A DNA stretch of 64,000 nt from an uncultured Parabacteroides sp. (GTDB taxonomy: Bacteria; Bacteroidota; Bacteroidia; Bacteroidales; Tannerellaceae): NCBI GenBank assembly GCA_949296075.1, contig CASFNG010000003.1:49419-113418 (forward strand), given 5' to 3'. Below are positions 11,482-21,495 of the stretch, piece after piece. The first letter of the stretch is position 1. The number at the start of each line of letters is the position of its first letter. The notes under the pieces are model-generated. The model saw only the letters and a list, made by a program, of their open reading frames with translations, ran no database searches and had not been told where the DNA came from. The translations under genes and the position numbers were made by a program.

Positions 11482-11506
11482 GGGCGCGGGATCCGCGCCT
11501 TTTTTA
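11482..11506 (+). terminator. Terminator after the Cys-rich protein gene
   Basis: The GGCGCGG / CCGCGCC stem is followed by six T. It touches the stop codon of the convergent acetyltransferase gene. Confidence 0.85.
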
Positions 11507-12010
11507 TGGGTTCTCCACCTCGATGGCCATGATGTAATCGTTCATGAAGTAACCGTTCCCGATCGGATAGTCGCGGGTACCCACCTCTTTCAGTCCCATA
11601 TGTTTATAAAAACCTACGGCAGGGTTTTGCCGATTCACGAACAACTCTACCGTAAAACTTCCCGGATGTATTTTTTTAAGGTACTCGATGCCCTGCTCAA
11701 TGATGAACCGGCCTATGCCGGAACCGTGCGCCTCGGGAAGAGAGTATATCTTCTGGAAGTTGTACGTGTTGTCGCCCGTCTTCTCGATGGAAAGGTACCC
11801 TTTCGGGATTCCCCCCTCAGATATGATGAAATACTGGTGATGAAGCTCGGTCATCTGCTTGATGATATTCCCGGGAGCGTACATCATCTCGAACATATAC
11901 TCTATTTGCTCCTTCGTGAGGATCTTCCCGTACGTGTCACTCCAGGTACGGGAGGCGAGATCGTTTATCAGGAAACGATCGTCGATTGTCGCTTTTCTAA
12001 TCTCGAACAT
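11504..12010 (-). CDS. GNAT family N-acetyltransferase
   Basis: Acetyl-CoA-dependent acetyltransferase of unknown substrate, cytoplasmic. The 168 residues show the GNAT core: an N-terminal strand FEIRKATIDD, the acetyl-CoA pyrophosphate loop in SLPEAHGSGIGRFII, and the late motif NPAVGFYKHMGLKEVG. The start was placed at MFEIRKAT because the longer open frame (to 12106) has no family similarity and runs through the TATTTTTG promoter box at 12033-12040. Small-molecule or amine acetylation is typical of this subfamily, but nothing in the context narrows it. Confidence 0.85.
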   Translation of the reverse strand: MFEIRKATIDDRFLINDLASRTWSDTYGKILTKEQIEYMFEMMYAPGNIIKQMTELHHQYFIISEGGIPKGYLSIEKTGDNTYNFQKIYSLPEAHGSGIGRFIIEQGIEYLKKIHPGSFTVELFVNRQNPAVGFYKHMGLKEVGTRDYPIGNGYFMNDYIMAIEVENP

Positions 12011-12032
12011 GTTGAATTTCTTATTTCGCGCC

Positions 12033-12040
12033 CAAAAATA
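12033..12040 (-). promoter_or_regulatory. -7 box of the GNAT gene
   Basis: TATTTTTG on the minus strand, 22 bases before the ATG, fits TAnnTTTG and supports the short start. Confidence 0.5.
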
Positions 12041-12153
12041 CAAAAGGATAGCCGGAATCGCAATACGGCGAATGTGAATAGATGTTTCCGCTGTCATGGA
12101 TTTCATTTTGATTAAAATTTACCTTTATTTTAAGGTTAATTCGCGAAAAACAA

Positions 12154-12161
12154 TATCTTTG
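12154..12161 (+). promoter_or_regulatory. -7 box of the V-ATPase operon
   Basis: TATCTTTG fits TAnnTTTG and lies about 43 bases ahead of the atpE ATG. It is the only good promoter box upstream of the seven tightly spaced genes. Confidence 0.55.
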
Positions 12162-12204
12162 TAGGCGTTTACTATTGAAGAACACAAATCAAATATATAA
12201 GGAA

Positions 12205-12795
12205 ATGGACACAAAAATTCAGGAACTGACGGATAAGATCTACAAGGAAGGCGTAGAGAAGGGCAACGAGGAGGCGAGACGAATAGTGGCCGCCGCCAAC
12301 ACCCAGAAGGATACGATCTTGAGAGACGCGGAAGCGGAGGCCAAGCGTATCATCGCCGCCGCGGAGAAACAGGCGGCCGAGTTGAAAAAAAACACGGAAG
12401 CCGAGTTGAGACTTTTCGCCACCCAATCCGTGGAGGCCTTGAAGAGCGAGGTCACCAACCTGATTAACGGGGAGATCGTCGGCTCTAACGTGAAAGCCGC
12501 CTTGACGGATCCGGAGTATATGCGGAAAGTGATCCTTGAGCTGGTGAAGAGTTGGCCCGCCAACGAGTTCCTGACCATCCAGGCGGAGGATGCCGAGGGG
12601 CTGGGAGCCTATTTCGAGGCGAACGCCAAGAACCTGTTGGATAAAGGTATCAAGATCGAGAAAGTGAACGGGAGGAAGGCCTCTTTCGCCGTAATCCCGG
12701 CTGATGGCTCGTATAAGGTATCATTCGGGGAAGAGGAGTTCATCGAGTTCTTCAAGGAATTCTTGCGTCCGCGATTGGTAGAAATGCTGTTCTGA
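12205..12795 (+). CDS. atpE: V-type ATPase subunit E
   Basis: Peripheral stalk subunit that holds the catalytic head against the membrane stator. The 196-residue protein is a charged coiled coil for its first half (EARRIVAAANTQKDTIL, AEAEAKRIIAAAEKQAAELKK) with a compact C-terminal domain ending in FKEFLRPRLVEMLF, the usual E-subunit layout. The start was taken as the ATG of MDTKIQELTDKI, just after AAGGAA; a TTG at 12175 is in frame. No separate G/H partner, normally a second coiled-coil stalk subunit, is found in the operon. Confidence 0.88.
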   Translation: MDTKIQELTDKIYKEGVEKGNEEARRIVAAANTQKDTILRDAEAEAKRIIAAAEKQAAELKKNTEAELRLFATQSVEALKSEVTNLINGEIVGSNVKAALTDPEYMRKVILELVKSWPANEFLTIQAEDAEGLGAYFEANAKNLLDKGIKIEKVNGRKASFAVIPADGSYKVSFGEEEFIEFFKEFLRPRLVEMLF

Positions 12796-12797
12796 TT

Positions 12798-13679
12798 ATG
12801 GGGAAGTATTACTATTTGGTCTCCGGGCTTCCAGGTCTGGCGCTGGATGATAGTAAGCTGACCTACTCGGTCGAGTCTTTCCGGTCGGAGATAGAGGCTA
12901 TGTTGTCTGCCAAGGACCGGAAATTGGTCGATCTCTTCTACCTGAGATATGACAACCGGAATTTGCTCTCGTTCATGAGGGATCCGGACGCAGTGCCTGA
13001 TCCTCGGGGAAGAATCACCTATGACGAGATACACGCCATCCTAAAGGCGCTGAGAGAGGAGGAGAAGATACCCGCCAATGACCGGATCCCTCCTTATTTC
13101 ACGGAGTTCTTGAGAGCGTATTTGGCCGAGGAAGGGAAGGACAGCAAACCCGAGAGAGAATGTATATTGTGGGAAGACCGCTTGGCGGCGTTGTATTACG
13201 CGTATGCCATGAGGTGCGGCAACAAGTTCGTGGCGGATTGGTTTGAGCTCAACCTGAACGTGAACAACCTCCTTACCGCCATTACCTGCCGAAAGTACGA
13301 CCTCGACAAATCCGGATATATCGTGGGAGACAATGAGGTGGCGGAGCGTGTCCGCCAGTCGAACGCCCGCGATTTCGGATTGGATAATGATTCCGTGGAA
13401 TATCTTCCCGAGTTGCAACGTATAGCCGAGGAGACGGATCTGATCGCCCGGGAGGAGAAAATCGACTTGCTTAAGTGGAAATGGCTCGACGAGAACACCT
13501 TCTTCAAGACATTCGACATCGAGAGCGTATTCGCCTACCTGCTGAAGATAGAGATGATCGAGCGATGGGTGACGCTCGACAAGGCCGCCGGGGAGAAAAC
13601 CTTCCGCGAGCTGGTAGGCGCCATGAAGAAAGGGAGCGAGAATGTATTGGCTGAATTTAAAAGAAACAATATAAAATAG
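12798..13679 (+). CDS. DUF2764 protein of the V-ATPase operon
   Basis: The 293-residue cytoplasmic protein is of the DUF2764 type, which is known to sit between subunits E and A in chlamydial, spirochaetal and Bacteroidota V-ATPase operons. It is mostly helical and charged, with short conserved patches YYYLVSGLPGL near the N-terminus, FYLRYDNRNLL (about 48-58) and LNVNNLLTAITCRKYDL (about 152-168). No recognisable subunit C or F gene is present. The position and the YDxxNLL patch suggest it stands in for subunit C, the socket between rotor and stalk; this is inference. It begins two bases after the atpE stop and ends two bases before atpA. Confidence 0.85.
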   Translation: MGKYYYLVSGLPGLALDDSKLTYSVESFRSEIEAMLSAKDRKLVDLFYLRYDNRNLLSFMRDPDAVPDPRGRITYDEIHAILKALREEEKIPANDRIPPYFTEFLRAYLAEEGKDSKPERECILWEDRLAALYYAYAMRCGNKFVADWFELNLNVNNLLTAITCRKYDLDKSGYIVGDNEVAERVRQSNARDFGLDNDSVEYLPELQRIAEETDLIAREEKIDLLKWKWLDENTFFKTFDIESVFAYLLKIEMIERWVTLDKAAGEKTFRELVGAMKKGSENVLAEFKRNNIK

Positions 13680-13681
13680 TT

Positions 13682-15439
13682 ATGGCTACGAAAGGAATTG
13701 TAAAAGGAATCGTATCCAATCTGGTAACCGTAGAGGTGGATGGTCCGGTTTCTCAGAATGAGATCTGTTACATCTCGGTCGGAGGCGTCAAGCTGATGTC
13801 GGAGGTAATCAAGGTAATAGGCAAGAACGCTTTTGTGCAGGTCTTCGAGAGCACGCGCGGTATGCGCGTCGGAGACGAGGCGGAATTCCAGGGACATATG
13901 CTGGAGGTGACGCTGGGGCCGGGTATGCTGTCGCGCAATTATGATGGGTTACAGAATGATCTGGACAAGATGGAAGGCGTATTCCTGAAGCGTGGCGACT
14001 ACACTTTCGCGCTGGATAACGAGCGGAAGTGGGACTTCAAGCCATTGGCCAAGGCGGGCGACCAAGTGCGCGCCGGCGATTGGTTAGGGGAGGTGGAAGA
14101 GAATCTCCAGCCTCATAAGATCATGGTTCCCTTCGTTTTCGAGGGTATCTATACCGTCAAGTCGGTAGCCGAGGCAGGGCAATATACGATCAACGACACG
14201 ATGGCTGTCCTCGTGGATGAGAACGGGGCTGAGCGAAGCGTCACGATGGTGCAGAAATGGCCGGTAAAGAAAGCGATCACTTGCTATAAGGAGAAACCGC
14301 GCCCCTATAAATTATTGGAGACCGGCGTGCGTACGATCGATACGGTCAACCCGATCGTGGAGGGCGGTACGGGATTTATCCCTGGCCCGTTCGGTACGGG
14401 AAAGACCGTGCTGCAACATGCCATCTCCAAGCAGGCGGAGGCTGACATCGTGATTATCGCGGCTTGCGGTGAGCGTGCGAACGAGGTGGTGGAGATCTTT
14501 ACCGAGTTCCCTGAGTTGGTGGATCCCCATACGGGACGTAAGCTGATGGAACGGACGATCATTATCGCGAACACCTCGAATATGCCGGTGGCGGCTCGTG
14601 AGGCATCCGTATATACGGCCATGACGATCGCCGAATATTACCGGAGCATGGGACTGAAAGTGCTGTTGATGGCGGACTCTACCTCCCGTTGGGCACAAGC
14701 CTTGCGTGAGATGTCGAACCGTTTGGAGGAGCTCCCGGGACCTGACGCGTTCCCGATGGACCTCTCGGCGATAGTGGCCAACTTCTATGCCCGGGCAGGG
14801 TTTGTTCATTTGAACAATGGAGCGACGGGATCTGTTACCTTTATCGGAACCGTGTCTCCAGCCGGTGGAAACTTGAAGGAGCCGGTGACGGAGAACACGA
14901 AGAAGGTGGCTCGCTGTTTCTATGCCTTGGAGCAAGAGCGTGCGGATCGTAAGCGTTATCCTGCCGTGAACCCGATCGACAGCTATTCGAAATATTTAGA
15001 GTACCCGGAGTTTCAGGAGTACATCGCGGAGCATATCGCCCCGGACTGGATCGATAAGGTTAACGAGATCAAGACCCGTATGTTGCGTGGAAAAGAGATC
15101 TCGGAGCAGATCAATATCTTGGGTGATGATGGGGTTCCGGTAGAGTATCATGTTACGTTCTGGAAGTCGGAGCTGATCGATTTCGTGATCTTGCAGCAAG
15201 ATGCCTTCGACGCGATCGACGCGGTGACTCCTTTGTCTCGCCAAGAGTTCATGCTGGACCGTGTCGTAAACGTGTGCCGGTCTGAGTTTAAGTTCGATAG
15301 CTTCCTTGAAGTGATGGATTACTTCAAGAAGATGATCAATATCTTCAAGCAGATGAACTATTCGGAGTACGAGAGTGAGCAGTTTAAGAAGTTTAACGCG
15401 GATTTGGATGAGCTGTTGAAGGATAGAATCGTAAAATAA
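13682..15439 (+). CDS. atpA: V-type ATPase catalytic subunit A
   Basis: Catalytic nucleotide-binding subunit of the V1/A1 head. The 585-residue protein contains the family-specific non-homologous insert after the N-terminal barrel (about residues 110-190), the P-loop GPFGTGKT (235-242), the catalytic CGERANEVVE segment and DSTSRWAQALREMSNRLEELP. Full length with good conservation. It can run as an ATP-driven ion pump or as a synthase; sequence does not decide the direction. Confidence 0.97.
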   Translation: MATKGIVKGIVSNLVTVEVDGPVSQNEICYISVGGVKLMSEVIKVIGKNAFVQVFESTRGMRVGDEAEFQGHMLEVTLGPGMLSRNYDGLQNDLDKMEGVFLKRGDYTFALDNERKWDFKPLAKAGDQVRAGDWLGEVEENLQPHKIMVPFVFEGIYTVKSVAEAGQYTINDTMAVLVDENGAERSVTMVQKWPVKKAITCYKEKPRPYKLLETGVRTIDTVNPIVEGGTGFIPGPFGTGKTVLQHAISKQAEADIVIIAACGERANEVVEIFTEFPELVDPHTGRKLMERTIIIANTSNMPVAAREASVYTAMTIAEYYRSMGLKVLLMADSTSRWAQALREMSNRLEELPGPDAFPMDLSAIVANFYARAGFVHLNNGATGSVTFIGTVSPAGGNLKEPVTENTKKVARCFYALEQERADRKRYPAVNPIDSYSKYLEYPEFQEYIAEHIAPDWIDKVNEIKTRMLRGKEISEQINILGDDGVPVEYHVTFWKSELIDFVILQQDAFDAIDAVTPLSRQEFMLDRVVNVCRSEFKFDSFLEVMDYFKKMINIFKQMNYSEYESEQFKKFNADLDELLKDRIVK

Positions 15440-15446
15440 AAGAGTT

Positions 15447-16778
15447 ATGGCGACAAAAGCATTTCAGAAAATATATACGAAAATTACCCAGATCACGAAA
15501 GCGACCTGTTCGCTCAAGGCGACAGGTGTAGGGTATGATGAGCTTGCGTCCGTAGACGGGAAGCTGGCTCAGGTAGTAAAGATCATCGGCGATGAGGTGA
15601 CATTGCAGGTGTTCTCCGGGACGGAAGGCATCCGTACGAACGCCGAGGTGGTGTTCATGGGGAAAGCGCCGTCCTTGAAAGTAGGAGACCAGCTCGCCGG
15701 GCGTTTCTTCAATGCCTATGGAGAGCCGATCGACGGTGGCCCTGTCCCGGAAGGTAAGGAAGTCGAGATCGGAGGCCCCTCGGTGAACCCGGTAAGGCGT
15801 AAGCAGCCCTCGGAGTTGATCGCTACGGGTATAGCGGGTATCGACTTGAACAACACGTTGGTGACAGGCCAGAAAATTCCATTCTTCGCCGATCCGGATC
15901 AACCTTTCAACCAAGTTATGGCTATGGTGGCCTTGCGTGCGCAGTCAGACAAGATCATCTTGGGTGGTATGGGTATGACGAATGATGACTATCTCTTCTT
16001 CAAGAATACGTTTAGTAACGCGGGGGCGCTGGATCGTATCGTCAGTTTCATCAATACGACCGAGGATCCGTCCGTGGAACGTATCCTGATCCCGGATATG
16101 GCTCTGTGCGCCGCCGAGTATTTCGCCGTGGAAAAGAACGAGAAGGTCTTGGTGTTGCTTACGGACATGACCAACTACGCAGATGCGTTGGCGATCGTCT
16201 CGAACCGTATGGACCAGATTCCGTCAAAAGACTCCATGCCCGGCTCATTATATTCGGACTTGGCGAAAATTTATGAGAAAGCGGTTCAATTCCCCGCGGG
16301 AGGTTCCATCACGATCATCGCCGTGACGACCCTGTCGGGAGGGGACATCACCCATGCCGTGCCTGATAATACGGGATATATCACGGAGGGTCAGCTCTAT
16401 CTGCGCCGAGACAGTGACGTGGGCAAGGTCATCGTGGATCCGTTCCGTAGCTTGTCTCGCTTGAAACAATTGGTCACCGGAAAGAAGACTCGAGAGGATC
16501 ATCCGCAAGTCATGAACGCCGCCGTTCGTTTGTACGCTGATGCGGCTAACGCGAAGACCAAGTTGGAAAATGGATTCGACCTGACGGATTATGATAATCG
16601 TGCGCTGGCTTTCGCGAAAGATTACTCATCAAAATTATTGGCGATCGACGTCAATTTGGACACCACGGAGATGCTGGATGTGGCATGGGGGCTGTTCGCC
16701 CGCTATTTCAGTCCGGAGGAGGTGAATATCAAGCAGACGTTAGTCGATAAATACTGGGAAAAAGAGGCGGACGCTTGA
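15447..16778 (+). CDS. atpB: V-type ATPase subunit B
   Basis: Non-catalytic head subunit alternating with A. The 443-residue protein keeps the B-type core (VNPVRRKQPSELIATGIAGID, DMTNYADALAIVSNRMDQIP) and lacks an intact Walker A, as expected. It starts seven bases after atpA. The length is slightly below the roughly 460 residues of many homologues, but nothing essential appears missing. Confidence 0.96.
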   Translation: MATKAFQKIYTKITQITKATCSLKATGVGYDELASVDGKLAQVVKIIGDEVTLQVFSGTEGIRTNAEVVFMGKAPSLKVGDQLAGRFFNAYGEPIDGGPVPEGKEVEIGGPSVNPVRRKQPSELIATGIAGIDLNNTLVTGQKIPFFADPDQPFNQVMAMVALRAQSDKIILGGMGMTNDDYLFFKNTFSNAGALDRIVSFINTTEDPSVERILIPDMALCAAEYFAVEKNEKVLVLLTDMTNYADALAIVSNRMDQIPSKDSMPGSLYSDLAKIYEKAVQFPAGGSITIIAVTTLSGGDITHAVPDNTGYITEGQLYLRRDSDVGKVIVDPFRSLSRLKQLVTGKKTREDHPQVMNAAVRLYADAANAKTKLENGFDLTDYDNRALAFAKDYSSKLLAIDVNLDTTEMLDVAWGLFARYFSPEEVNIKQTLVDKYWEKEADA

Positions 16779-16816
16779 TCCGCTAAATTTTCCATGACGC
16801 TAAAAGATAAACAATT

Positions 16817-17437
16817 ATGGCGATAAAGTTTCAATATAACAAGACCTCTCTTCAGCAATTGGAGAAACAACTGAAGATGCGTGAACGCTCGCTGCCTACG
16901 ATCAAGAGCAAGGAGAGCGCATTGCGTATCGAGGTGAAACGGACAAAAGATGAGGTGACGAGATTGGAACTTCAGCTGGAACAAGAGATCCAAGGCTATG
17001 CCTATATGGTGGCTCTGTGGAATGAGTTCAATCCGGAGCTGATCTCCGTGAAAGACGTCACGCTCTCCACGAAAAAGATCGCTGGAGTCGTGGTGCCTGT
17101 CTTGGACGAGATCCGTTTCGAGATAGGGCATTATAGCCTGTTCAACGCCCCCGCTTGGTATGCGGATGGCATAGAATTGCTGAAAAAATTGGCTCGTACG
17201 GGTATAGAGGCGGAGTTCTCGGGCATGAAGCTGGAGTTATTGGAGCATTCCCGGAAGAAGACCACTCAAAAGGTGAACCTGTTTGAGAAGGTGCAGATCC
17301 CGGGATACAAGGACGCGATCCGGAAAGTGAAACGATTCATGGAAGATGAGGAGAGCCTCTCTAAATCGTCACAGAAGATCATGAGAGCGAATCAGGAAAA
17401 ACGTAAGATAAAAGAGACAGAGGAGGCTGACGTATGA
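16817..17437 (+). CDS. atpD: V-type ATPase subunit D
   Basis: Central shaft subunit linking the catalytic head to the membrane rotor. The 206-residue protein is nearly all helix, with the N-terminal motif FQYNKTSLQQLEKQLKMRERSLPTIK shortened but recognisable, a middle globular part, and a C-terminal helix (QKIMRANQEKRKIKETEE) that pairs with the first. The stop codon overlaps the start of atpI by four bases (ATGA), which implies translational coupling. Confidence 0.92.
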   Translation: MAIKFQYNKTSLQQLEKQLKMRERSLPTIKSKESALRIEVKRTKDEVTRLELQLEQEIQGYAYMVALWNEFNPELISVKDVTLSTKKIAGVVVPVLDEIRFEIGHYSLFNAPAWYADGIELLKKLARTGIEAEFSGMKLELLEHSRKKTTQKVNLFEKVQIPGYKDAIRKVKRFMEDEESLSKSSQKIMRANQEKRKIKETEEADV

Positions 17438-19299
17438 TCGCGAAGATGGATAAACTCTCTTGCCTTATTTACCATAAGGAATATGAGTCCTTCCTGGAAA
17501 AGCTCCGGGAACTGGGCGTCGTGCATGTGGAGATCCGTCAAGGAGGAGAGATGGACGAGAGACTCCATGCGTTATTGAGCCGGTATAAGGATTACCAGGC
17601 GCTGCTGAAAGAGATGTCGTCCACCTCTGTCGTGAATGGAGGCGAGGAGGGATCGTGTAGCGAGGCCTCAGCGGATTCCATTGAGCAGACCTCCGCGGGG
17701 CACGAAGACCTCTTGAATCAAGAGCAAGCGCTCAATCAACGGCTCCAGGCTGTGGATCGAGAAATTGCCCAGTTGGAGATCTGGGGAGAGTTCAGCTGGG
17801 AAAAATTGGGTAAGATAGAGGAGAATGACTGGAAAGTGCGCTTCTTTACCTGCCAGGAGAAAGCTTTCGACGAGGAATGGGGGGAGCGATATTACGCGAC
17901 CGTGATAGCGAAGGTCTCGGGTACCTGCTACTTTATCACGGTATCGCCCGATCCCGTGGAGATTGAGGCCGAGGAACTGCGATTGCCTCCTCATAGCTTG
18001 TCGGAATGCTTAGCCAATCGTTCGAGATTGCTTGAGGAGATCGAGGATAACAAGAAAAGGCTGGCGGCATTCAACGTCTCACATCTTCCGGTCGTGAGAG
18101 ACGCTATGCGCGACTTACGGGGAAAGATTGACCTGCTGAAGGTAAAATTGGGCGGCGAGCGGATGGCAGAAGGAGCCGTTATCTTGTTGAACGGATGGAT
18201 CCCCGCTGAGAATGAGGAGCAAGTACGCTCCCTGTTGGAGGCGAACGGTGTTTATTATGAGCTCCGTCCGGCCGAGAAAGAGGATAACGCTCCGATTAAA
18301 TTGCGGAATAATAAGGTCACCGGTTTCTTCGAGATGCTGACGCGTATGTACGGATTACCCGATTATGGGGAGTTCGATCCGACTCCATTGCTCGCGCCTT
18401 TCTATGCGTTGTTCTTCGGTTATTGCGTGGGCGACGCCGGTTATGGCTTGTTCTTGATCGCTCTTGGGTTCTACCTGAGAAGCAAGGCTGGTAAGTCGAT
18501 GCGTGGGATCCTGAACCTTTTGATTACCCTTGGGGCTGCTACCACGATCGTTGGGGCGCTGGTAGGGACATTCTTTGGCGTGGAATTGGTCAAGCTGGAT
18601 CTTCCGGAATGGTTGAAGCAGTGCATGATCACCGGAAAGTTCGGGGATACCGCTTTCGACAAGACCATGATCGCCGCTTTGATTATCGGTATGGTTCATA
18701 TTTGCTTCGCCATGTTCGTGAAGGCTATCTGCTCGACGGCCCGTTATGGCTTCACCCAATCACTTTCCGCTTGGGGATGGTTGCTGTTCGTGGGAGGTTC
18801 CGTGACGATCGGTACCTTGAATTACTTGCAACTCCTTCCGTTTGAGACGGCCAAGATCGCGTTTCTCGCGATCGCCGGGGTATCCGCTATCGGTATCTAC
18901 CTGCTGAATAACATACGTCGGAACGTGTTCTTGAATGTGGGAGCAGGTCTTTGGGATACCTACAACATGGCTACCGGACTGATGGGCGACTTGCTTTCCT
19001 ACCTCCGTCTGTATGCTTTGGGATTGGCCGGAGGTATGCTGGGAGGCGTGTTCAATACCTTAGGTATGCAACTGCGCGATAGCATGGATGGCCTGCTTTG
19101 GGGAATACCGGGATGGATCTGTTTCGGGATTATCTTCGTGGCGGGACATGGCTTGAATATCGCCCTTTCCTGCTTGAGTGGCTATGTACACTCCATCCGT
19201 CTGACATTCGTCGAGTATTTCAAGAACTCAGGTTATGATGGCAGGGGTGTTCCTTATACGCCTTTCTCCGCGGTCACGAAGGAGGAGGATGACAAATAA
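17434..19299 (+). CDS. atpI: V-type ATPase subunit I (membrane a-subunit)
   Basis: Membrane stator that forms the two ion half-channels beside the K ring. The 621-residue protein has a cytoplasmic N-terminal half rich in helices. The membrane half starts near residue 310 (FDPTPLLAPFYALFFGYCVGDAGYG) with about seven or eight segments. The conserved channel helix reads SYLRLYALGLAGGMLGG; its Arg is the expected essential residue. Residues 65-95 form an Asn/Ser/Glu-rich loop that is poorly conserved. The start overlaps atpD by four bases. Confidence 0.95.
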   Translation: MIAKMDKLSCLIYHKEYESFLEKLRELGVVHVEIRQGGEMDERLHALLSRYKDYQALLKEMSSTSVVNGGEEGSCSEASADSIEQTSAGHEDLLNQEQALNQRLQAVDREIAQLEIWGEFSWEKLGKIEENDWKVRFFTCQEKAFDEEWGERYYATVIAKVSGTCYFITVSPDPVEIEAEELRLPPHSLSECLANRSRLLEEIEDNKKRLAAFNVSHLPVVRDAMRDLRGKIDLLKVKLGGERMAEGAVILLNGWIPAENEEQVRSLLEANGVYYELRPAEKEDNAPIKLRNNKVTGFFEMLTRMYGLPDYGEFDPTPLLAPFYALFFGYCVGDAGYGLFLIALGFYLRSKAGKSMRGILNLLITLGAATTIVGALVGTFFGVELVKLDLPEWLKQCMITGKFGDTAFDKTMIAALIIGMVHICFAMFVKAICSTARYGFTQSLSAWGWLLFVGGSVTIGTLNYLQLLPFETAKIAFLAIAGVSAIGIYLLNNIRRNVFLNVGAGLWDTYNMATGLMGDLLSYLRLYALGLAGGMLGGVFNTLGMQLRDSMDGLLWGIPGWICFGIIFVAGHGLNIALSCLSGYVHSIRLTFVEYFKNSGYDGRGVPYTPFSAVTKEEDDK

Positions 19300-19317
19300 A
19301 ATAATTCAATAAAATAA

Positions 19318-19761
<444 letters not shown>

Positions 19762-19770
19762 AAAAGATTT

Positions 19771-19880
19771 ATCGCATGGATGAAGGCCTTTATGGGGCTT
19801 TCATCCGTCATATAGATAAAAAGAGAGATCCCTCTTGATTCCGCTTTACGAAGCAGGAGAATCAAGAGGGATCTTTTTAT
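19771..19880 (+). terminator. Double-hairpin terminator of the V-ATPase operon
   Basis: A first stem GATGAAGGCC / GGCTTTCATC is followed by a perfect 16-base inverted repeat (19826-19841 with 19859-19874, AGATCCCTCTTGATTC) and TTTTTAT. The A-run on the left lets it also stop the convergent minus-strand operon. Confidence 0.9.
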
Positions 19881-19882
19881 GC

Positions 19883-21487
19883 TTATAACGCGAAGAGAAG
19901 AACCCGGTTGTTGGGGTTCGTCCATTCTTGTATCAAGGAACGCGCCTCCTTATATTCATTCGGGGTAAACTGCTGTTTGTTTAGCTCGATACGACGTACG
20001 ACCTCGATCCCACCTTCTGCCTGACGGATCGTACGGCTTACCTTCCCGAAAGGCTTCTCGATGGTCTCATCGCCAAGAGCGGTCTTCAAAACCATCCCAT
20101 CTTTCGGATAAACCTTGTAGATGATCTCCTCGGAAATTGGCGAAGGAATCTCGAAAACTCCCTCACGTTGGCTATTTAAGCTTCCCATCCCCCAACTGTC
20201 AATTCCTTTCGATAGCGCGGGGAGAGTACAGACAACATAGCCATCCTTTGCTTGCTCCTTGGAAAGGTTTATCTCCTTTTCTTCCTTAATAACCAAGGGC
20301 TCGGATGCCACATGGACGGCTATCCCCTTCAAGGAGATCACCTTATCCAGCTCACCGCGGGCGGTAATGGAGGAGGGGACGAGGCTCGTGGCGGAGAGAT
20401 ACCGCTCCTTGCCGCCAATTGTTGCCTTGACGGCGAATGTCTTGACCGCATTCAGTCCGCAAGCGTCCGGGTTGACATTCCCGGGGAATACGGCTACCAC
20501 CTCCGATTGGATACCGGCCGCGTTCAGCAATACATTCAGCAGATAGGTCTTTTCCGCCAATGTCCCGTAAGCGGAACGTAAGGCCAAATCCACATCCCGG
20601 ATCGCGAAGCCGGTATATCTTAGGGGTATATTGACATATCCCATCTGGTTGACCACGTAGTCGTGCAGGATCTTCAGTTTTTCTTCCGCGTCAGAGGCTT
20701 TCTCGGTGAGATAGGGACCGAAAGTCTTGCTCTCGTAATCCAATGAAGCCCCGAACCGTTTCCCGAGTTCCAGCAAGGCGATCGCGTTGGAGGGATACGT
20801 GGACGCGAGAATCCGGGGCACTCCATCCAGGTTTTGGGGTAGGAAAGGTTCCCGGGAGGCGGCCGGCAGGTTACGCAACTTCCAGCTCACGTCCTTCATG
20901 CCGTCATGAGAAGTCTCCGTGGCCGCGGTGTTGGATCCCGCCAATTCCCAAGTAAGAGGCGTGTTCTCCGGCACGGAGATCGTTACCTCACACTCCTTGA
21001 CCGGAGAGCTTTCCTGCAAGCGCTCGCATATATCCAAGGCGGGAGAATATCCTGCCTTCGTCAGGATGGAATAATCCAGATAGATCGTAGCGCCCAACTC
21101 CAATCCGGTATGTACGACAACCATCTCCTTGAGTTGATTATAGGCCGGGGCATTCGCCGCGAAACGAGGCAGTACCTCCACGAACGCGTTGTCAGGTGTC
21201 CGGATGATCGTACCGTCTTTTTGCTTGGTATATGAGGCGTTAATCTTCAAACTTTGGAACGTCGGGTCGTAAACGATGAAACTTTCCCCGTAGGTACTGT
21301 TCATCGCCGTGTGGGTAAACAGGGTCAATTCCATATAGTGCCGGTATTCCTGGCTGCCATCGTCATGTAAGATCCATGTTTTCGATACCTTCTTATACTC
21401 CGCTTCAGGAGAGGCGGACGCATAAGTCGCTATCCCGATAAGACAGAGGAGGAGAAAAAGTTTATGAATAGTTTTCATCATTGTCAT
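19883..21487 (-). CDS. Exported DUF3857 protein, degenerate transglutaminase-like fold
   Basis: Function unknown. The 534-residue protein has a signal peptide (HKLFLLLCLIGIATYASAS) and a DUF3857 domain (about 30-210). A transglutaminase-like region follows (about 265-390), where the catalytic triad seems lost. The segment aligning with the usual GDCKDK reads GTLAEK (308-313), so Cys is replaced by Leu310. The His strand reads KTFAVKA and the Asp strand YLSATS instead of LDPTW. A C-terminal beta-rich domain completes it. It lies eight bases after a paralogue that keeps the triad, and both follow the men genes. A non-enzymatic partner or inhibitor role is possible. Start codons at 21487, 21481 and 21478 are all usable. 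Confidence 0.8.
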   Translation of the reverse strand: MTMMKTIHKLFLLLCLIGIATYASASPEAEYKKVSKTWILHDDGSQEYRHYMELTLFTHTAMNSTYGESFIVYDPTFQSLKINASYTKQKDGTIIRTPDNAFVEVLPRFAANAPAYNQLKEMVVVHTGLELGATIYLDYSILTKAGYSPALDICERLQESSPVKECEVTISVPENTPLTWELAGSNTAATETSHDGMKDVSWKLRNLPAASREPFLPQNLDGVPRILASTYPSNAIALLELGKRFGASLDYESKTFGPYLTEKASDAEEKLKILHDYVVNQMGYVNIPLRYTGFAIRDVDLALRSAYGTLAEKTYLLNVLLNAAGIQSEVVAVFPGNVNPDACGLNAVKTFAVKATIGGKERYLSATSLVPSSITARGELDKVISLKGIAVHVASEPLVIKEEKEINLSKEQAKDGYVVCTLPALSKGIDSWGMGSLNSQREGVFEIPSPISEEIIYKVYPKDGMVLKTALGDETIEKPFGKVSRTIRQAEGGIEVVRRIELNKQQFTPNEYKEARSLIQEWTNPNNRVLLFAL

Positions 21488-21495
21488 AATTGTCG

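Noticed and set aside
14312-14935. Minus-strand open frame of 207 codons
   Set aside because: Antisense to atpA, which is strongly conserved; arises from codon bias.
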